Assembly (NCBI GenBank): GCA_027593245.1
Contig: JAQCJC010000010.1
Span: forward strand, 1 to 40,152
Source: Bacteroidota bacterium
Lineage (GTDB): Bacteria > Bacteroidota > Bacteroidia > Flavobacteriales > Flavobacteriaceae
DNA length: 40,152 bases
Reading direction: 5' to 3'
Part shown: piece by piece, positions 18,276 through 27,761 of the stretch
Layout: every line of letters begins with the position of its first letter
How positions within the stretch are numbered: the first letter of the stretch is position 1
The notes under the pieces: model-generated
The model's input: the letters and a program-made list of their open reading frames with translations, nothing else
Database searches by the model: none
What the model was told of the DNA's origin: nothing
Translations under genes and position numbers: made by a program

Positions 18276-19652
18276 ATGGAACATATTAAAATTATTAATC
18301 AGCAAAAAACCTTTTTTGACTCTGGAAGAACTAGAGATTTATCCTATATCAAAGACAAACTGAAAGCACTTAAAACTAATATTCTATCTAATGAAGAAGC
18401 GATTTACGAAGCGCTTTATAAAGATTTTAAAAAATCGAGATTTGAAGCTTATTTTAGCGAAATCGGGATTGTTGTTGCTGAAATAGATATGACGCTTAAG
18501 AATCTTAAATCGTGGTCCAAACCAAACAAAGTACGCGCTGCTGCTCTAAACTTTCCTTCAAAAGATTATATTTATTCAGAACCTTACGGAGCTGTACTAA
18601 TTATTGCTCCATGGAATTATCCGTTCCAATTGGCTATTGCACCCGTCATTTCGGCTATTGCAGCAGGAAATACAGTTGTTTTAAAACCGAGTGAGCTTAC
18701 ACCACATACAGCAAAAATTATTGAAACCATACTCTCAGAAGTATTTCAAAATGAGCATTTAAGCATTATTCAGGGTGGGATTCCAGAAACAACTGCTCTT
18801 TTGAATGAACGCTGGGATTATATTTTCTTCACTGGAAGCGTTCCGGTGGGTAAAATTGTCGCAAAAGCCGCTGCGCAGTACATGACACCAGTTACGCTTG
18901 AATTAGGGGGGAAAAACCCATGTATTGTTGATGATAGTGTAAATATAAAATTAGTTGCAAAACGTTTGGTTTGGGGTAAGTTTGTTAATGCTGGGCAAAC
19001 TTGTATTGCACCAGATTATATTTTAGCTGAAAAATCCATAAAGTCTGAGTTAATTCAGCAGCTCAAAATTGAAATCACAAAGGCCTACGGAGAAGAACCT
19101 AAAAAATCAACAGATTATCCACGAATTGTCAATACAAAAAATTTGAAACGGCTTTCGGCCATGCTCAAAGGAGTTGATGTGGTGCATGGAGGAGATGTCG
19201 ATGAAGAGGACGATTATATTGCCCCTACTCTAGTGGACAATCCTAGCTTGAAGAGTAAACTGATGGAGGGCGAAATTTTTGGTCCAATTTTACCTGTTTT
19301 CAGCTATGAAACCATGGAAGATATTGAGTTGATGGTTAGCCGTTATGAAAAACCATTAGGGTTTTATGTCTTTTCCAATAGAAAACAATTCTACAATACA
19401 CTCATTAAAAAATACAGCTTTGGTGGAGGTTCAGTAAACGACACTATGGTTCATTTTGGCAATCCTAGATTGCCGTTTGGTGGAGTTGGCGAAAGTGGTA
19501 TTGGCGCATACCACGGTCGTCTGGGATTCGACACGTTTTCACACAAAAAAGGCATTACTATTAAAGCTAATTGGTTGGATATTCCTTTGCGTTATGCGCC
19601 CTACACAAATAAGCTTAAAAAGATTAAAAAGGCCTTTAAATGGCTGGGGTAA
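18276..19652 (+). CDS. Aldehyde dehydrogenase family protein (class 3-like)
   Basis: APWNYPFQLAIAPVISAIAAGNTVVLKPSE, FFTGSVPVGKIVA, TLELGGKNPCIVD, FVNAGQTCIAPDYIL, EGEIFGPILPV. Confidence 0.94.
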   Translation: MEHIKIINQQKTFFDSGRTRDLSYIKDKLKALKTNILSNEEAIYEALYKDFKKSRFEAYFSEIGIVVAEIDMTLKNLKSWSKPNKVRAAALNFPSKDYIYSEPYGAVLIIAPWNYPFQLAIAPVISAIAAGNTVVLKPSELTPHTAKIIETILSEVFQNEHLSIIQGGIPETTALLNERWDYIFFTGSVPVGKIVAKAAAQYMTPVTLELGGKNPCIVDDSVNIKLVAKRLVWGKFVNAGQTCIAPDYILAEKSIKSELIQQLKIEITKAYGEEPKKSTDYPRIVNTKNLKRLSAMLKGVDVVHGGDVDEEDDYIAPTLVDNPSLKSKLMEGEIFGPILPVFSYETMEDIELMVSRYEKPLGFYVFSNRKQFYNTLIKKYSFGGGSVNDTMVHFGNPRLPFGGVGESGIGAYHGRLGFDTFSHKKGITIKANWLDIPLRYAPYTNKLKKIKKAFKWLG

Positions 19653-19736
19653 AACAGTAATAGATTTTTCTTATTACATATAATTAAAATATTGATTTTC
19701 AGTAATTTATAAAATTTATATAAAGTATAAATTTAA

Positions 19737-21275
19737 TTAATTAAGCCACCCTTCTCGATCTAAACTTCGGTACTGAATAGCTTCACTAATGTGTTTGCTT
19801 TCTATAGTTTTTGAGGCTTCTAAATCGGCAATTGTTCGGGCAACTTTCAAGATTCTATCATAAGCTCTAGCTGAGAGGTTTAAACGTTCCATAGCGTGCT
19901 TCAAAAGTGATTTGGAATCCTCATACAAAACACAAAATTTCCGTATGTGCTTAGTCTGCATCTGAGCATTGTAATGTACCGAATTTATAGACTCAAAGCG
20001 TAGAGTTTGCAACGCTAGAGCTTTGGTTACTCGTTCTCTAATCACAATAGATGGCTCACCACGACGTTCTACTGTGAGCTTTTCAAAAGGCACAGGCGTT
20101 ACCTCTACATGTATATCAATACGATCCAACAAGGGTCCTGAAATTTTTCCCATATACCGTTGCATTTCGGCTGGTGACGAGGTTACAGGTGATGAGGGAT
20201 CATTAAAAAAACCGCTTGGACTTGGATTCATACTGGCAACCAACATAAAACTACTCGGGTATCTAACTGTAAATTTTGCTCTCGAAATGGTAACCTCTAA
20301 ATCTTCCAAGGGTTGACGCATGACTTCAAGTACTGAGCGCTTAAATTCTGGTAGTTCATCTAAAAACAACACCCCATTGTGCGCCATAGAGATTTCACCC
20401 GGCTGAGGGTACTGCCCTCCGCCTACGAGCGCAACATCTGAAATGGTATGATGAGGTGAACGAAATGGCCGTTGTGTCATCAACCCAGATGAAGCGCGCA
20501 AACGTCCTACCACGGAATGAATTTTTGTGGTTTCCAAAGCCTCATGCAAGGTCATCGGTGGTAAGATGGACGGCAAACGCTTCGCTAACATGGTTTTTCC
20601 GCTTCCTGGTGGCCCAATGAGAATGATATTATGCCATCCAGCGGCGGCGATTTCCATGCAACGCTTGATGCTTTCTTGCCCTTTGACATCGGCAAAATCG
20701 AAATCGGGTTGGTCTAATGCTTTGGCAAATTCTTCTTGAATATCAAATGTCGTAACTTCAATCTCTATATTTTTATCAAAATGATTGATGACCTCTGTAA
20801 TATGACTAGCACCATAAACTTTAAGTCCCTTTACAATTGCTGCTTCTTTGGCGTTTTGTTTTGGAAGTATAAACCCCTTAAATCCCTCTTCTAGCGCTTT
20901 GACCGCAATGGGTAACGCCCCTCTTATAGGGTTTAAACTCCCATCAAGAGACAATTCCCCCATAATGATATATCGTTCTACATTAGGGGGTTTTATTTGC
21001 CCTGAAGCTGTTAAAACCCCAATAGCCAGTGTCAAATCATACGCCGAGCCTTCCTTGCGCATGTCTGCAGGCGACATATTTATGATGATTTTTTTGCCGG
21101 GAATTCGAAAGCCATTGTTTTCTAGCGCTGCTGCAATTCGAAAATTACTCTCTTTAATGGCATTGTCAGGAAGACCCACCAAGTGGTATCCAATCCCATT
21201 ATCGACATTAAATTCTACCGTGATGGTATGGGCCTCCACGCCAAAAACAGCGCTACCATAAACTTTGTTTAGCAT
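19737..21275 (-). CDS. YifB/ComM family Mg-chelatase-like AAA ATPase
   Basis: MLNKVYGSAVFGVEA, MSPADMRKEGSAYDL, ADVKGQESIKRCMEIAAAGWHNIILIGPPGSGKTMLAKRLPSILPP, FRSPHHTISDVALVGGG, LDELPEFKR. Confidence 0.95.
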   Translation of the reverse strand: MLNKVYGSAVFGVEAHTITVEFNVDNGIGYHLVGLPDNAIKESNFRIAAALENNGFRIPGKKIIINMSPADMRKEGSAYDLTLAIGVLTASGQIKPPNVERYIIMGELSLDGSLNPIRGALPIAVKALEEGFKGFILPKQNAKEAAIVKGLKVYGASHITEVINHFDKNIEIEVTTFDIQEEFAKALDQPDFDFADVKGQESIKRCMEIAAAGWHNIILIGPPGSGKTMLAKRLPSILPPMTLHEALETTKIHSVVGRLRASSGLMTQRPFRSPHHTISDVALVGGGQYPQPGEISMAHNGVLFLDELPEFKRSVLEVMRQPLEDLEVTISRAKFTVRYPSSFMLVASMNPSPSGFFNDPSSPVTSSPAEMQRYMGKISGPLLDRIDIHVEVTPVPFEKLTVERRGEPSIVIRERVTKALALQTLRFESINSVHYNAQMQTKHIRKFCVLYEDSKSLLKHAMERLNLSARAYDRILKVARTIADLEASKTIESKHISEAIQYRSLDREGWLN

Positions 21276-21332
21276 AAAATAGATTTGAGAATATAAAATT
21301 AAAAAAAATTACCAATACTTATTTAGCCTTTC

Positions 21333-21354
21333 AAATGTTAATGTTTGTTTAATT
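21333..21354 (+). repeat. Copy 1 of the shared 22-nt promoter element AAATGTTAATGTTTGTTTAATT
   Basis: 21/22 identical to 26984-27005; both lie in the only long non-coding gaps heading the photolyase gene run. Confidence 0.6.
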
Positions 21355-21366
21355 ATTAAAATAAAA

Positions 21367-21388
21367 ACTTGAACAAGTCATATTTTTG
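21367..21388 (+). promoter_or_regulatory. Candidate promoter/operator of the TetR-like gene: ACTTG-AA-CAAGT inverted repeat (21367-21378) next to -7 box TATTTTTG (21381-21388)
   Basis: Perfect 5-bp-arm inverted repeat 2 bp upstream of a TAnnTTTG match, 18 bp upstream of the start codon. Confidence 0.45.
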
Positions 21389-21405
21389 TAAAAATCAATT
21401 TCCCT

Positions 21406-22062
21406 ATGGCAAAAAATACAAAGCTTACCAAAGATATACTTATTGCGTTGTACATGAACAGCGTACTTGAGCACAACGAAACACCAAAAAGCGTATACAC
21501 ATTCGCCAAGATGAACAATTTTGAGGAATCAGAATTCTATGGTTTTTTTGGTTCATTTGAAGCGTTGGAATCTTCAATTTTTGAAACTTTTTTCGATAAC
21601 ACCACCAAAACCCTCGAAAATAGTAAAGACTTCAAAAACTACGATGATCAGAACAAATTATTAAGTTTTTATTTTACATTTTTTGGAAATCTAACTGCAA
21701 ACCGCAGTTATGTTACTCAAGCTTTGCACAGCACTAAAGGCGGTCTAAATCATCTTAAAAAGCTTAAGCCCTTACGTAATAAGTTTTTAGAATTTGTGGA
21801 TGAATTAAATCTGACCGGTATTGAAATAAAAAATAAGCGTATCGACGATATCAAAGATCTTGTCGTAAACGAATCCTATTGGGTGCAAATGCTCGTGACC
21901 TTAAAATTTTGGTTAGACGACGACTCGGCAGATTTTGAGAAAACGGATCTTTTTATAGAAAAATCTATTGCTGCAAGCTTTGAATTGGCACATACAAAAC
22001 CTCTCAAGAGTGTGGTTGACTTTGGTAAATTTTTGTTTAAAGAAAAAATGGGCGCTCATTAA
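21406..22062 (+). CDS. TetR family-like transcriptional regulator
   Basis: N-terminus with TetR-type HTH pattern (SVYTFAKMNNFEESEFYGFFGSFEALESSIFETFF), 218 aa helical; start overlaps next gene by 1 nt. Confidence 0.7.
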   Translation: MAKNTKLTKDILIALYMNSVLEHNETPKSVYTFAKMNNFEESEFYGFFGSFEALESSIFETFFDNTTKTLENSKDFKNYDDQNKLLSFYFTFFGNLTANRSYVTQALHSTKGGLNHLKKLKPLRNKFLEFVDELNLTGIEIKNKRIDDIKDLVVNESYWVQMLVTLKFWLDDDSADFEKTDLFIEKSIAASFELAHTKPLKSVVDFGKFLFKEKMGAH

Positions 22063-23372
22063 TGAAATCCATCGACCGTATTCCTACATCAAAACTACAA
22101 CGGGCTTCAAAAATTGTAACTACTGGCGCTAAAGTTGGTGTTAATTACATCAAGTATTATGGAGAAAAACTAAGCAAATCGGAGAAAATTGCTAAGGACA
22201 ATCTAAACAAAAACAATGCTGAAGATATCTACGGTGGGCTCAAGCAACTTAAAGGCAGCGCGCTAAAGGTAGCGCAAATGCTAAGCATGGAAAAAAATAT
22301 TTTACCTCAGGCTTATGTTGAGAAGTTTTCCTTAGCTCAATTTTCTGTTCCCCCACTTTCCTCACCACTAGTAATAAAAACATTCAAAAAGTATTTTGGC
22401 AAAAATCCAGATGCAATTTTCGATCATTTTGATTCAAATTCTGTTAATGCTGCAAGTATTGGTCAGGTACATAAAGCCAAAAAAAATGGAAAAGAATTAG
22501 CCGTGAAAATTCAATATCCTGGAGTAGCGGATAGTATTAAATCAGATCTTGCAATGGTTAAACCAATAGCATTAAGAATGTTTAATATAAAAGGCAAGGA
22601 TTCCGAGAAATATTTTAAGGAAGTTGAGGACAAGTTAACTGAAGAAACCGATTATTGCCTCGAAATTCAACAAAGTCAAGAAATTTCAAAGGCTTGTGCG
22701 CATATTCCAAATATTCTTTTTCCTAACTACTACAACGAATATTCATCCAAGCGAATTTTGACCATGGATTTCATGAAAGGATTGCATCTTTCTGAGTACG
22801 TGAAGCAAAATGACGACCAAGAAAAGTTCAATCGATTGGGGCAAGCTTTATGGGATTTTTATATGCATCAAATTCACAATCTTAAAAAGGTGCATGCAGA
22901 TCCTCATCCGGGAAACTTTCTAATAAATAACGATGCCCAGTTAATTGCATTGGATTTTGGCTGTATGAAAGTGATTCCGGAAACATTCTATAAACCTTAT
23001 TTTGAATTAGCTGATATTGCAATTATAAATAATAAAAATTGTTTTTCAGAAAAATTATATGAGCTAGAAATACTCACTCCTAAAGACACTAAAGAAGAAG
23101 TTTCATTTTTCACGGACATGTTTCACGATTTACTTAGCGTCTTCACACTACCCTTCCAGAAAGAAATATTTGATTTCTCTGATTCAGATTTTTTTGGAAA
23201 AATCGGAGATCTTGCTGAAAGATATAGTCAAAGTTCAGAGCTGCGAAAGTTTAACAGCAATAGAGGATCAAAGCATTTTATCTATATGAACAGAACCTTT
23301 TTTGGGCTTTACAACCTGATGTTTGACTTGAAGGCTAAGGAAGTTAAGATTAATCAATTTCAACACTACTAA
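22062..23372 (+). CDS. ABC1/AarF (UbiB-like) atypical kinase family protein
   Basis: GGLKQLKGSALKVAQMLSM (KxGQ-like), NAASIGQVHKAKKNGKELAVKIQYPG, HADPHPGNFLI, ALDFGCMK. Confidence 0.92.
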   Translation: MKSIDRIPTSKLQRASKIVTTGAKVGVNYIKYYGEKLSKSEKIAKDNLNKNNAEDIYGGLKQLKGSALKVAQMLSMEKNILPQAYVEKFSLAQFSVPPLSSPLVIKTFKKYFGKNPDAIFDHFDSNSVNAASIGQVHKAKKNGKELAVKIQYPGVADSIKSDLAMVKPIALRMFNIKGKDSEKYFKEVEDKLTEETDYCLEIQQSQEISKACAHIPNILFPNYYNEYSSKRILTMDFMKGLHLSEYVKQNDDQEKFNRLGQALWDFYMHQIHNLKKVHADPHPGNFLINNDAQLIALDFGCMKVIPETFYKPYFELADIAIINNKNCFSEKLYELEILTPKDTKEEVSFFTDMFHDLLSVFTLPFQKEIFDFSDSDFFGKIGDLAERYSQSSELRKFNSNRGSKHFIYMNRTFFGLYNLMFDLKAKEVKINQFQHY

Positions 23373-24010
23373 TGATACATTTAAAACGTCAAGACTTTGA
23401 AGAGTTAGACCATATATTTAGAATCAATTTGATTAACAGCTGCTCTGGTTTCAAATCAGCTAATCTTATAGGTACAAAATCTAATGATGGCACTCCTAAT
23501 GTTGCCGTTTTTAGCTCCGTAACTCATCTGGGCTCTAACCCTCCACTTCTTGGTATAATTTTTAGGCCTGTTACTGATGTGCCAAGAAATACTTACGAAA
23601 ACATAAAAGAAACTGGACAATTCACAATAAACCACATTGACGCTTCAATCATTCAAGATGCGCACCACACTTCAGCAAAATACCCAAAAGAGGTTTCAGA
23701 ATTCAATACCACTGAATTAGAAGAAGAATACAAGAATGGTTGGCATGCGCCATTTGTAAAAAACGCTCCGATTCAGATGGCACTTACCTACTGTGAAGAG
23801 TATGAAATAAAGGCCAACAACACTATACAACTGATAGGCGAAATCAAAGATTTATTCATACGTCCAGAATTATTGGAAGATGATGGATTTATCAATTTAT
23901 CAAAAGGCAACATTGTTGCAATAAACGGATTAGATGGGTATACTATTCCAAAACTTAAAGAGCGAATAGCTTACCAAAGACCAAAAAACAAAATAAACTT
24001 AAAGCGGTAA
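23372..24010 (+). CDS. Flavin reductase family protein (FMN-binding split barrel)
   Basis: SGFKSANLIGTKSNDGTPNVAVFSSVTHLGSNPPLLGIIFRP ... TGQFTINHI pattern of flavin reductase-like proteins. Confidence 0.85.
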   Translation: MIHLKRQDFEELDHIFRINLINSCSGFKSANLIGTKSNDGTPNVAVFSSVTHLGSNPPLLGIIFRPVTDVPRNTYENIKETGQFTINHIDASIIQDAHHTSAKYPKEVSEFNTTELEEEYKNGWHAPFVKNAPIQMALTYCEEYEIKANNTIQLIGEIKDLFIRPELLEDDGFINLSKGNIVAINGLDGYTIPKLKERIAYQRPKNKINLKR

Positions 24011-24013
24011 GTT

Positions 24014-24151
24014 TTGAAAAAATCACAATTACCAGTCAAAACTTGCGTTGTTTGCACAAGGCCCTTTAATTGGCGTAAAAAGTGGGCCCGGGATTGGGAA
24101 AATGTAAAATATTGTAGCAAAAAATGCAGCAGCACAAAAACACATCAATAG
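24014..24151 (+). CDS. DUF2256-like zinc-ribbon micro-protein (45 aa), not in the supplied ORF track
   Basis: Reading frame with TTG start: (M)[44 protein letters not shown]. CxxC...WRKKW...W..V.YCS..C is the DUF2256 signature. Overlaps the next CDS by 28 nt. Confidence 0.85.
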   Translation: MKKSQLPVKTCVVCTRPFNWRKKWARDWENVKYCSKKCSSTKTHQ

Positions 24152-25431
24152 TTTGGTTTAGAAACGATTTGAGATCGCAAGACAATAACGTTCTCAATTC
24201 TGCCCTAATGTCGTCTAATCGTGTTATTGGGGTTTACTTCTTGGACCCTAAATTATCTGAAACCACAAAATACGGGTTCAAAAAAATGGACCGTTACAGA
24301 GCAAGATTTTTATTAGAAACGCTTCACTGCCTCAAGCGGGAGTTAAACAAATTAAACATCAGCCTTCTTGTGTTTAATACTGCTGCTGAACATAAAATGA
24401 GCAGCTTGGTTACATCATTTGACGTCGATTCCATTTTTCTTCAAAAAGAATGGACTTCTGAAGAACAATTAAGCTTAGAAAAAGTTAAAAATGTACTCCC
24501 TAAGGGCATTAAAATACACGAAATTTATGACCAGTTTTTATTTGATCCTGAGGATGTCCCTTTTGGTGCGCATAAAACCCCAGTAGTTTTTACGCAGTTT
24601 AGAAAGTTGCTTGAAAAAAAATCTAAAGTAAAACAATTAGTTGAACTTAAGCCCCAAAACATCGATTCCTTAATAAATCAGCACACTAAAATCCCGAACT
24701 TAATAGATATTGGATTTGATACTTTTGAAAAGGACGACCGTACTGCGTTTCCATTTGAGGGAGGAGAAATATCTGCTGATCTGCGTTTGAATCATTACTT
24801 TTTTGAATCAAAAGCACTTGGGGTTTATAAAAAAACAAGAAATGGACTCTTAGGATTAAATTACAGCTCAAAACTTTCGGCATGGTTAGCAAACGGAAGC
24901 ATATCAGCTCGCCAAATTTACTGGAAAGTTAAGATGTTTGAGAAACAATATTTCTCAAATCAATCCACATATTGGTTGGTATTTGAATTGATTTGGCGTG
25001 ATTTTTTCAAATATACCGCTCTCAAGCATCGTAATTCCATATTCAAATTAGGCGGCATTCTTGAGAAAACTTATGAATGGTCAACAAATCAAAAATTTGT
25101 TCAACAATGGGTGAATGGTGAAACGGCTGATGACTTTGTAAATGCCAATATGATTGAGCTTAAAAAAACGGGGTGGATGAGCAATCGAGGGCGTCAAAAT
25201 GTCGCTTCCTTTTTTGCTAAGTCACAAAAGCTAGATTGGCGGATTGGTGCCGCTTATTTTGAAAGTATGTTAATTGATTACGATGTACACAGCAACTATG
25301 GAAATTGGATGTATGTTTCTGGTGTAGGCAATGACCCTAGAGATCGCGTTTTTAACGTTGATTTGCAGGCTAAGCGATACGATGCAAATAAAAAGTTTAG
25401 AAATCAATGGTTACAAACTAAATTATTTTAA
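24124..25431 (+). CDS. DASH-type cryptochrome/photolyase
   Basis: [57 protein letters not shown] (cry-DASH pattern YD..SNYGNW..VAGVGNDPR). Confidence 0.93.
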   Translation: MQQHKNTSIVWFRNDLRSQDNNVLNSALMSSNRVIGVYFLDPKLSETTKYGFKKMDRYRARFLLETLHCLKRELNKLNISLLVFNTAAEHKMSSLVTSFDVDSIFLQKEWTSEEQLSLEKVKNVLPKGIKIHEIYDQFLFDPEDVPFGAHKTPVVFTQFRKLLEKKSKVKQLVELKPQNIDSLINQHTKIPNLIDIGFDTFEKDDRTAFPFEGGEISADLRLNHYFFESKALGVYKKTRNGLLGLNYSSKLSAWLANGSISARQIYWKVKMFEKQYFSNQSTYWLVFELIWRDFFKYTALKHRNSIFKLGGILEKTYEWSTNQKFVQQWVNGETADDFVNANMIELKKTGWMSNRGRQNVASFFAKSQKLDWRIGAAYFESMLIDYDVHSNYGNWMYVSGVGNDPRDRVFNVDLQAKRYDANKKFRNQWLQTKLF

Positions 25432-26964
25432 ATGAAAACTTTACGCCTTATACTGGGAGATCAACTCAACGAAAACCATTCATGGTTTTCGAGTGTTGAC
25501 GATCAAATTTTGTATTGCATTTTTGAAATGCGTCAAGAAACAGATTATGTTCAACACCACATTCAAAAAGTTATTGGTTTCTTTGCTGCCATGCGCGCTT
25601 TTGGAGAACGACTTAAAGACAAAGGGCACAGAGTACATTATTTTAAAATTAATGATGCTAAAAATCATCAAAATTTAGAGAAAAATATAAAATTACTTAT
25701 TGAACAGAACAATATTGGGCACTTTGAATACCAAGCTCCTGACGAGTATCGCTTAGATGAACAAATGAGAACAATTTGTAGTGCTATTAAAATAAGTTAT
25801 AAATGTCATGATTCTGAACATTTTTTAACAACTCGTGGTGAACTAAGCTCTTTTTTTGAAGGTAAGAAGCAACTTCTAATGGAACGATTCTACAGGTATA
25901 TGCGCAAAAAACACCACATTTTAATGGTAGGTGAGCAACCAGAAGGCGGGATTTGGAATTATGACCACAACAATAGAAAAAAATGGAAAGGTTCACCAGA
26001 AATACCAATATATAAAGCATTCAAGAATGAGACCAAAACAATTTGTGATGACATAGTTAAAAGTAAAATAAAAACAATAGGTCATTTTAAAGGACCCTTT
26101 TTCGAATACCCGATAAATCTAAAACAGGCACAACATCAATTATCCTATTTTTGCAAAAACCTTCTCCCCTATTTTGGTGACTATCAAGATGCGCTTCACA
26201 GCGATGAAGTATACCTTTTTCACTCTAGGCTTTCATTTGCCATGAATTTAAAAATAATTAGCCCCAAAGAAGTTATTTATGCTGTTTTAAATGAATATAA
26301 AAAAAATAAGGAAGCCGTAACCATAGCGCAAGTAGAAGGCTTCATTCGCCAAGTTATAGGTTGGCGAGAGTACATGCGCGGTATGTATTGGAAAGAGATG
26401 CCGGTGTATAAAGGATTGAATGAGTTGGAAAATCATGAAAAAATCCCAGATTTCTTTTGGACAGGAAAAACAAAAATGAATTGCCTTGAAAAAACAATTA
26501 AAAATTCTCTTGACCACGCTTATGCACATCACATCCAACGGTTGATGATTACTGGTAATTACCTCTTACTTACACAAACTCATCCTGACGATGTTGACGA
26601 CTGGTATTTAGGAATTTATATCGATGCTTTGCAATGGGTGCAGCTACCAAATACAAGAGGAATGAGTCAATATGCAGATGGTGGTAAAATAGCAACTAAG
26701 CCATATGTTTCATCAGGAAGCTACATAAATAAGATGAGTAATTATTGTAGTTCGTGTCAATACAACGTCAAGGAACGTCTTGGACCAAATGCTTGTCCCT
26801 TCAATAGTTTATATTGGAATTTCTTAGACGACAAAAAACAGAAACTCGCCAAAAACCAGCGTATGCGTATGATGTATTCGGTTTTGAATAAATTTTCGAG
26901 CGAAGAAGTACACAAAATTAAACTTAGAGCAAGTGAGATTATGAGTAATCCTGAAAATTATTAA
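25432..26964 (+). CDS. FeS-containing (6-4) photolyase / FeS-BCP family (PhrB-like)
   Basis: MKTLRLILGDQLNENHSWF start; VIGWREYMRGMYW; GNYLLLTQTHPDDVDDWYLGIYIDALQWVQLPNTRGMSQYADGG; four candidate cluster Cys: MNCLEK, YCSSCQY, NACPFN. Confidence 0.93.
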   Translation: MKTLRLILGDQLNENHSWFSSVDDQILYCIFEMRQETDYVQHHIQKVIGFFAAMRAFGERLKDKGHRVHYFKINDAKNHQNLEKNIKLLIEQNNIGHFEYQAPDEYRLDEQMRTICSAIKISYKCHDSEHFLTTRGELSSFFEGKKQLLMERFYRYMRKKHHILMVGEQPEGGIWNYDHNNRKKWKGSPEIPIYKAFKNETKTICDDIVKSKIKTIGHFKGPFFEYPINLKQAQHQLSYFCKNLLPYFGDYQDALHSDEVYLFHSRLSFAMNLKIISPKEVIYAVLNEYKKNKEAVTIAQVEGFIRQVIGWREYMRGMYWKEMPVYKGLNELENHEKIPDFFWTGKTKMNCLEKTIKNSLDHAYAHHIQRLMITGNYLLLTQTHPDDVDDWYLGIYIDALQWVQLPNTRGMSQYADGGKIATKPYVSSGSYINKMSNYCSSCQYNVKERLGPNACPFNSLYWNFLDDKKQKLAKNQRMRMMYSVLNKFSSEEVHKIKLRASEIMSNPENY

Positions 26965-26983
26965 GCTGTTAAAGAAAAACTAA

Positions 26984-27005
26984 AAATGTTAATGTTTTTT
27001 TAATT
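26984..27005 (+). repeat. Copy 2 of the shared 22-nt promoter element AAATGTTAATGTTTTTTTAATT
   Basis: 21/22 identical to 21333-21354. Confidence 0.6.
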
Positions 27006-27013
27006 GTAACTAG

Positions 27014-27050
27014 TAATGTTATAACATTAATTAAGTTTGATTAAACAAAC
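27014..27050 (+). promoter_or_regulatory. Candidate operator region: perfect 16-bp palindrome TAATGTTATAACATTA (27014-27029) followed by AGTTTG-ATTAAA-CAAACT
   Basis: Palindrome read directly. ATTAAACAAAC (27040-27050) is the reverse complement of GTTTGTTTAAT in the 21.3 kb element. Confidence 0.45.
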
Positions 27051-27059
27051 TCAAATATT

Positions 27060-27485
27060 TTGGTTCTAGATACAACAAATTACAACAAGGAGCACAAGTC
27101 AATTATCGATCAGTTTGTTGGTGAATCATACAATCTATGGGAAGCTATAAGACGTGGTGGTGTGGGTTCAAAACGGATGATTGTAGAAAAATTGAGTCCA
27201 AATTTAGGCCACATTACCAACACCACTTCTGACATCAATTATGCTAATATTGAACTAAGAAAAAGAGGCGTTCTAATTCACATTACAAAAGGTTTAAAAA
27301 ACTACACTTGGGCAATAACATTTTACCAGCTTGTTTTTTATAAAACAAACTTCACTAGCATCCACGCACAAGGAAAATTTATTCATTTTAAAAATTCCAA
27401 AATGTTTAAAGAAAATAAATCCTTTTTTAAGAATTTAATGAACGAAAAAATTGAGTTTGATCAACAATATATACTTCCTCATTAA
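27060..27485 (+). CDS. Conserved-looking hypothetical protein, unknown family
   Basis: 141 aa ORF with TTG start; packed against the downstream gene (1-nt overlap). N-terminus uncertain: next Met start is at ~27177. Confidence 0.6.
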   Translation: MVLDTTNYNKEHKSIIDQFVGESYNLWEAIRRGGVGSKRMIVEKLSPNLGHITNTTSDINYANIELRKRGVLIHITKGLKNYTWAITFYQLVFYKTNFTSIHAQGKFIHFKNSKMFKENKSFFKNLMNEKIEFDQQYILPH

Positions 27486-27757
27486 TGAAACTAACAGCAA
27501 TTGATATCGACAGAATTATTGAAATGGCTTGGGAGGATCGTACAACTTTTGAGTCAATTAAATTTCAATTTAACTTAACAGAACAGCAAGTGATTGAGCT
27601 CATGCGTAGCCAAATGAAACCAAAAAGTTTTAGGCTTTGGCGGGCAAGAGTTCAAGGCAGAAAAACAAAACATCAGATGCTCCGCTCTTTTGAATCGGGT
27701 CGATTCAAATGCAGTAGACAAAAAACAATTTCAAATAATAAAATTTCAAAACGCTGA
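27485..27757 (+). CDS. TIGR03643/DUF2805 family protein
   Basis: IDRIIEMAWEDRTTFESIKFQFNLTEQQVIELMRSQMKPKSFRLWRARVQGRKTKH matches the family as I know it. Confidence 0.88.
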   Translation: MKLTAIDIDRIIEMAWEDRTTFESIKFQFNLTEQQVIELMRSQMKPKSFRLWRARVQGRKTKHQMLRSFESGRFKCSRQKTISNNKISKR

Positions 27758-27761
27758 AGAC

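Noticed and set aside
19653-19736. AT-rich gap between convergent ALDH and YifB genes as a structured element
   Set aside because: Only short A/T repeats visible, no convincing hairpin or conserved motif.
20023-21261. Plus-strand ORFs (97, 70, 137 aa) opposite the YifB/ComM ATPase gene
   Set aside because: Shadow ORFs; no start signal and no recognisable domains.
27690-27761. Extended N-terminus of FolE given in the ORF track
   Set aside because: It would overlap the TIGR03643 gene by 68 nt; an ATG at 27762 right after its stop is more plausible.
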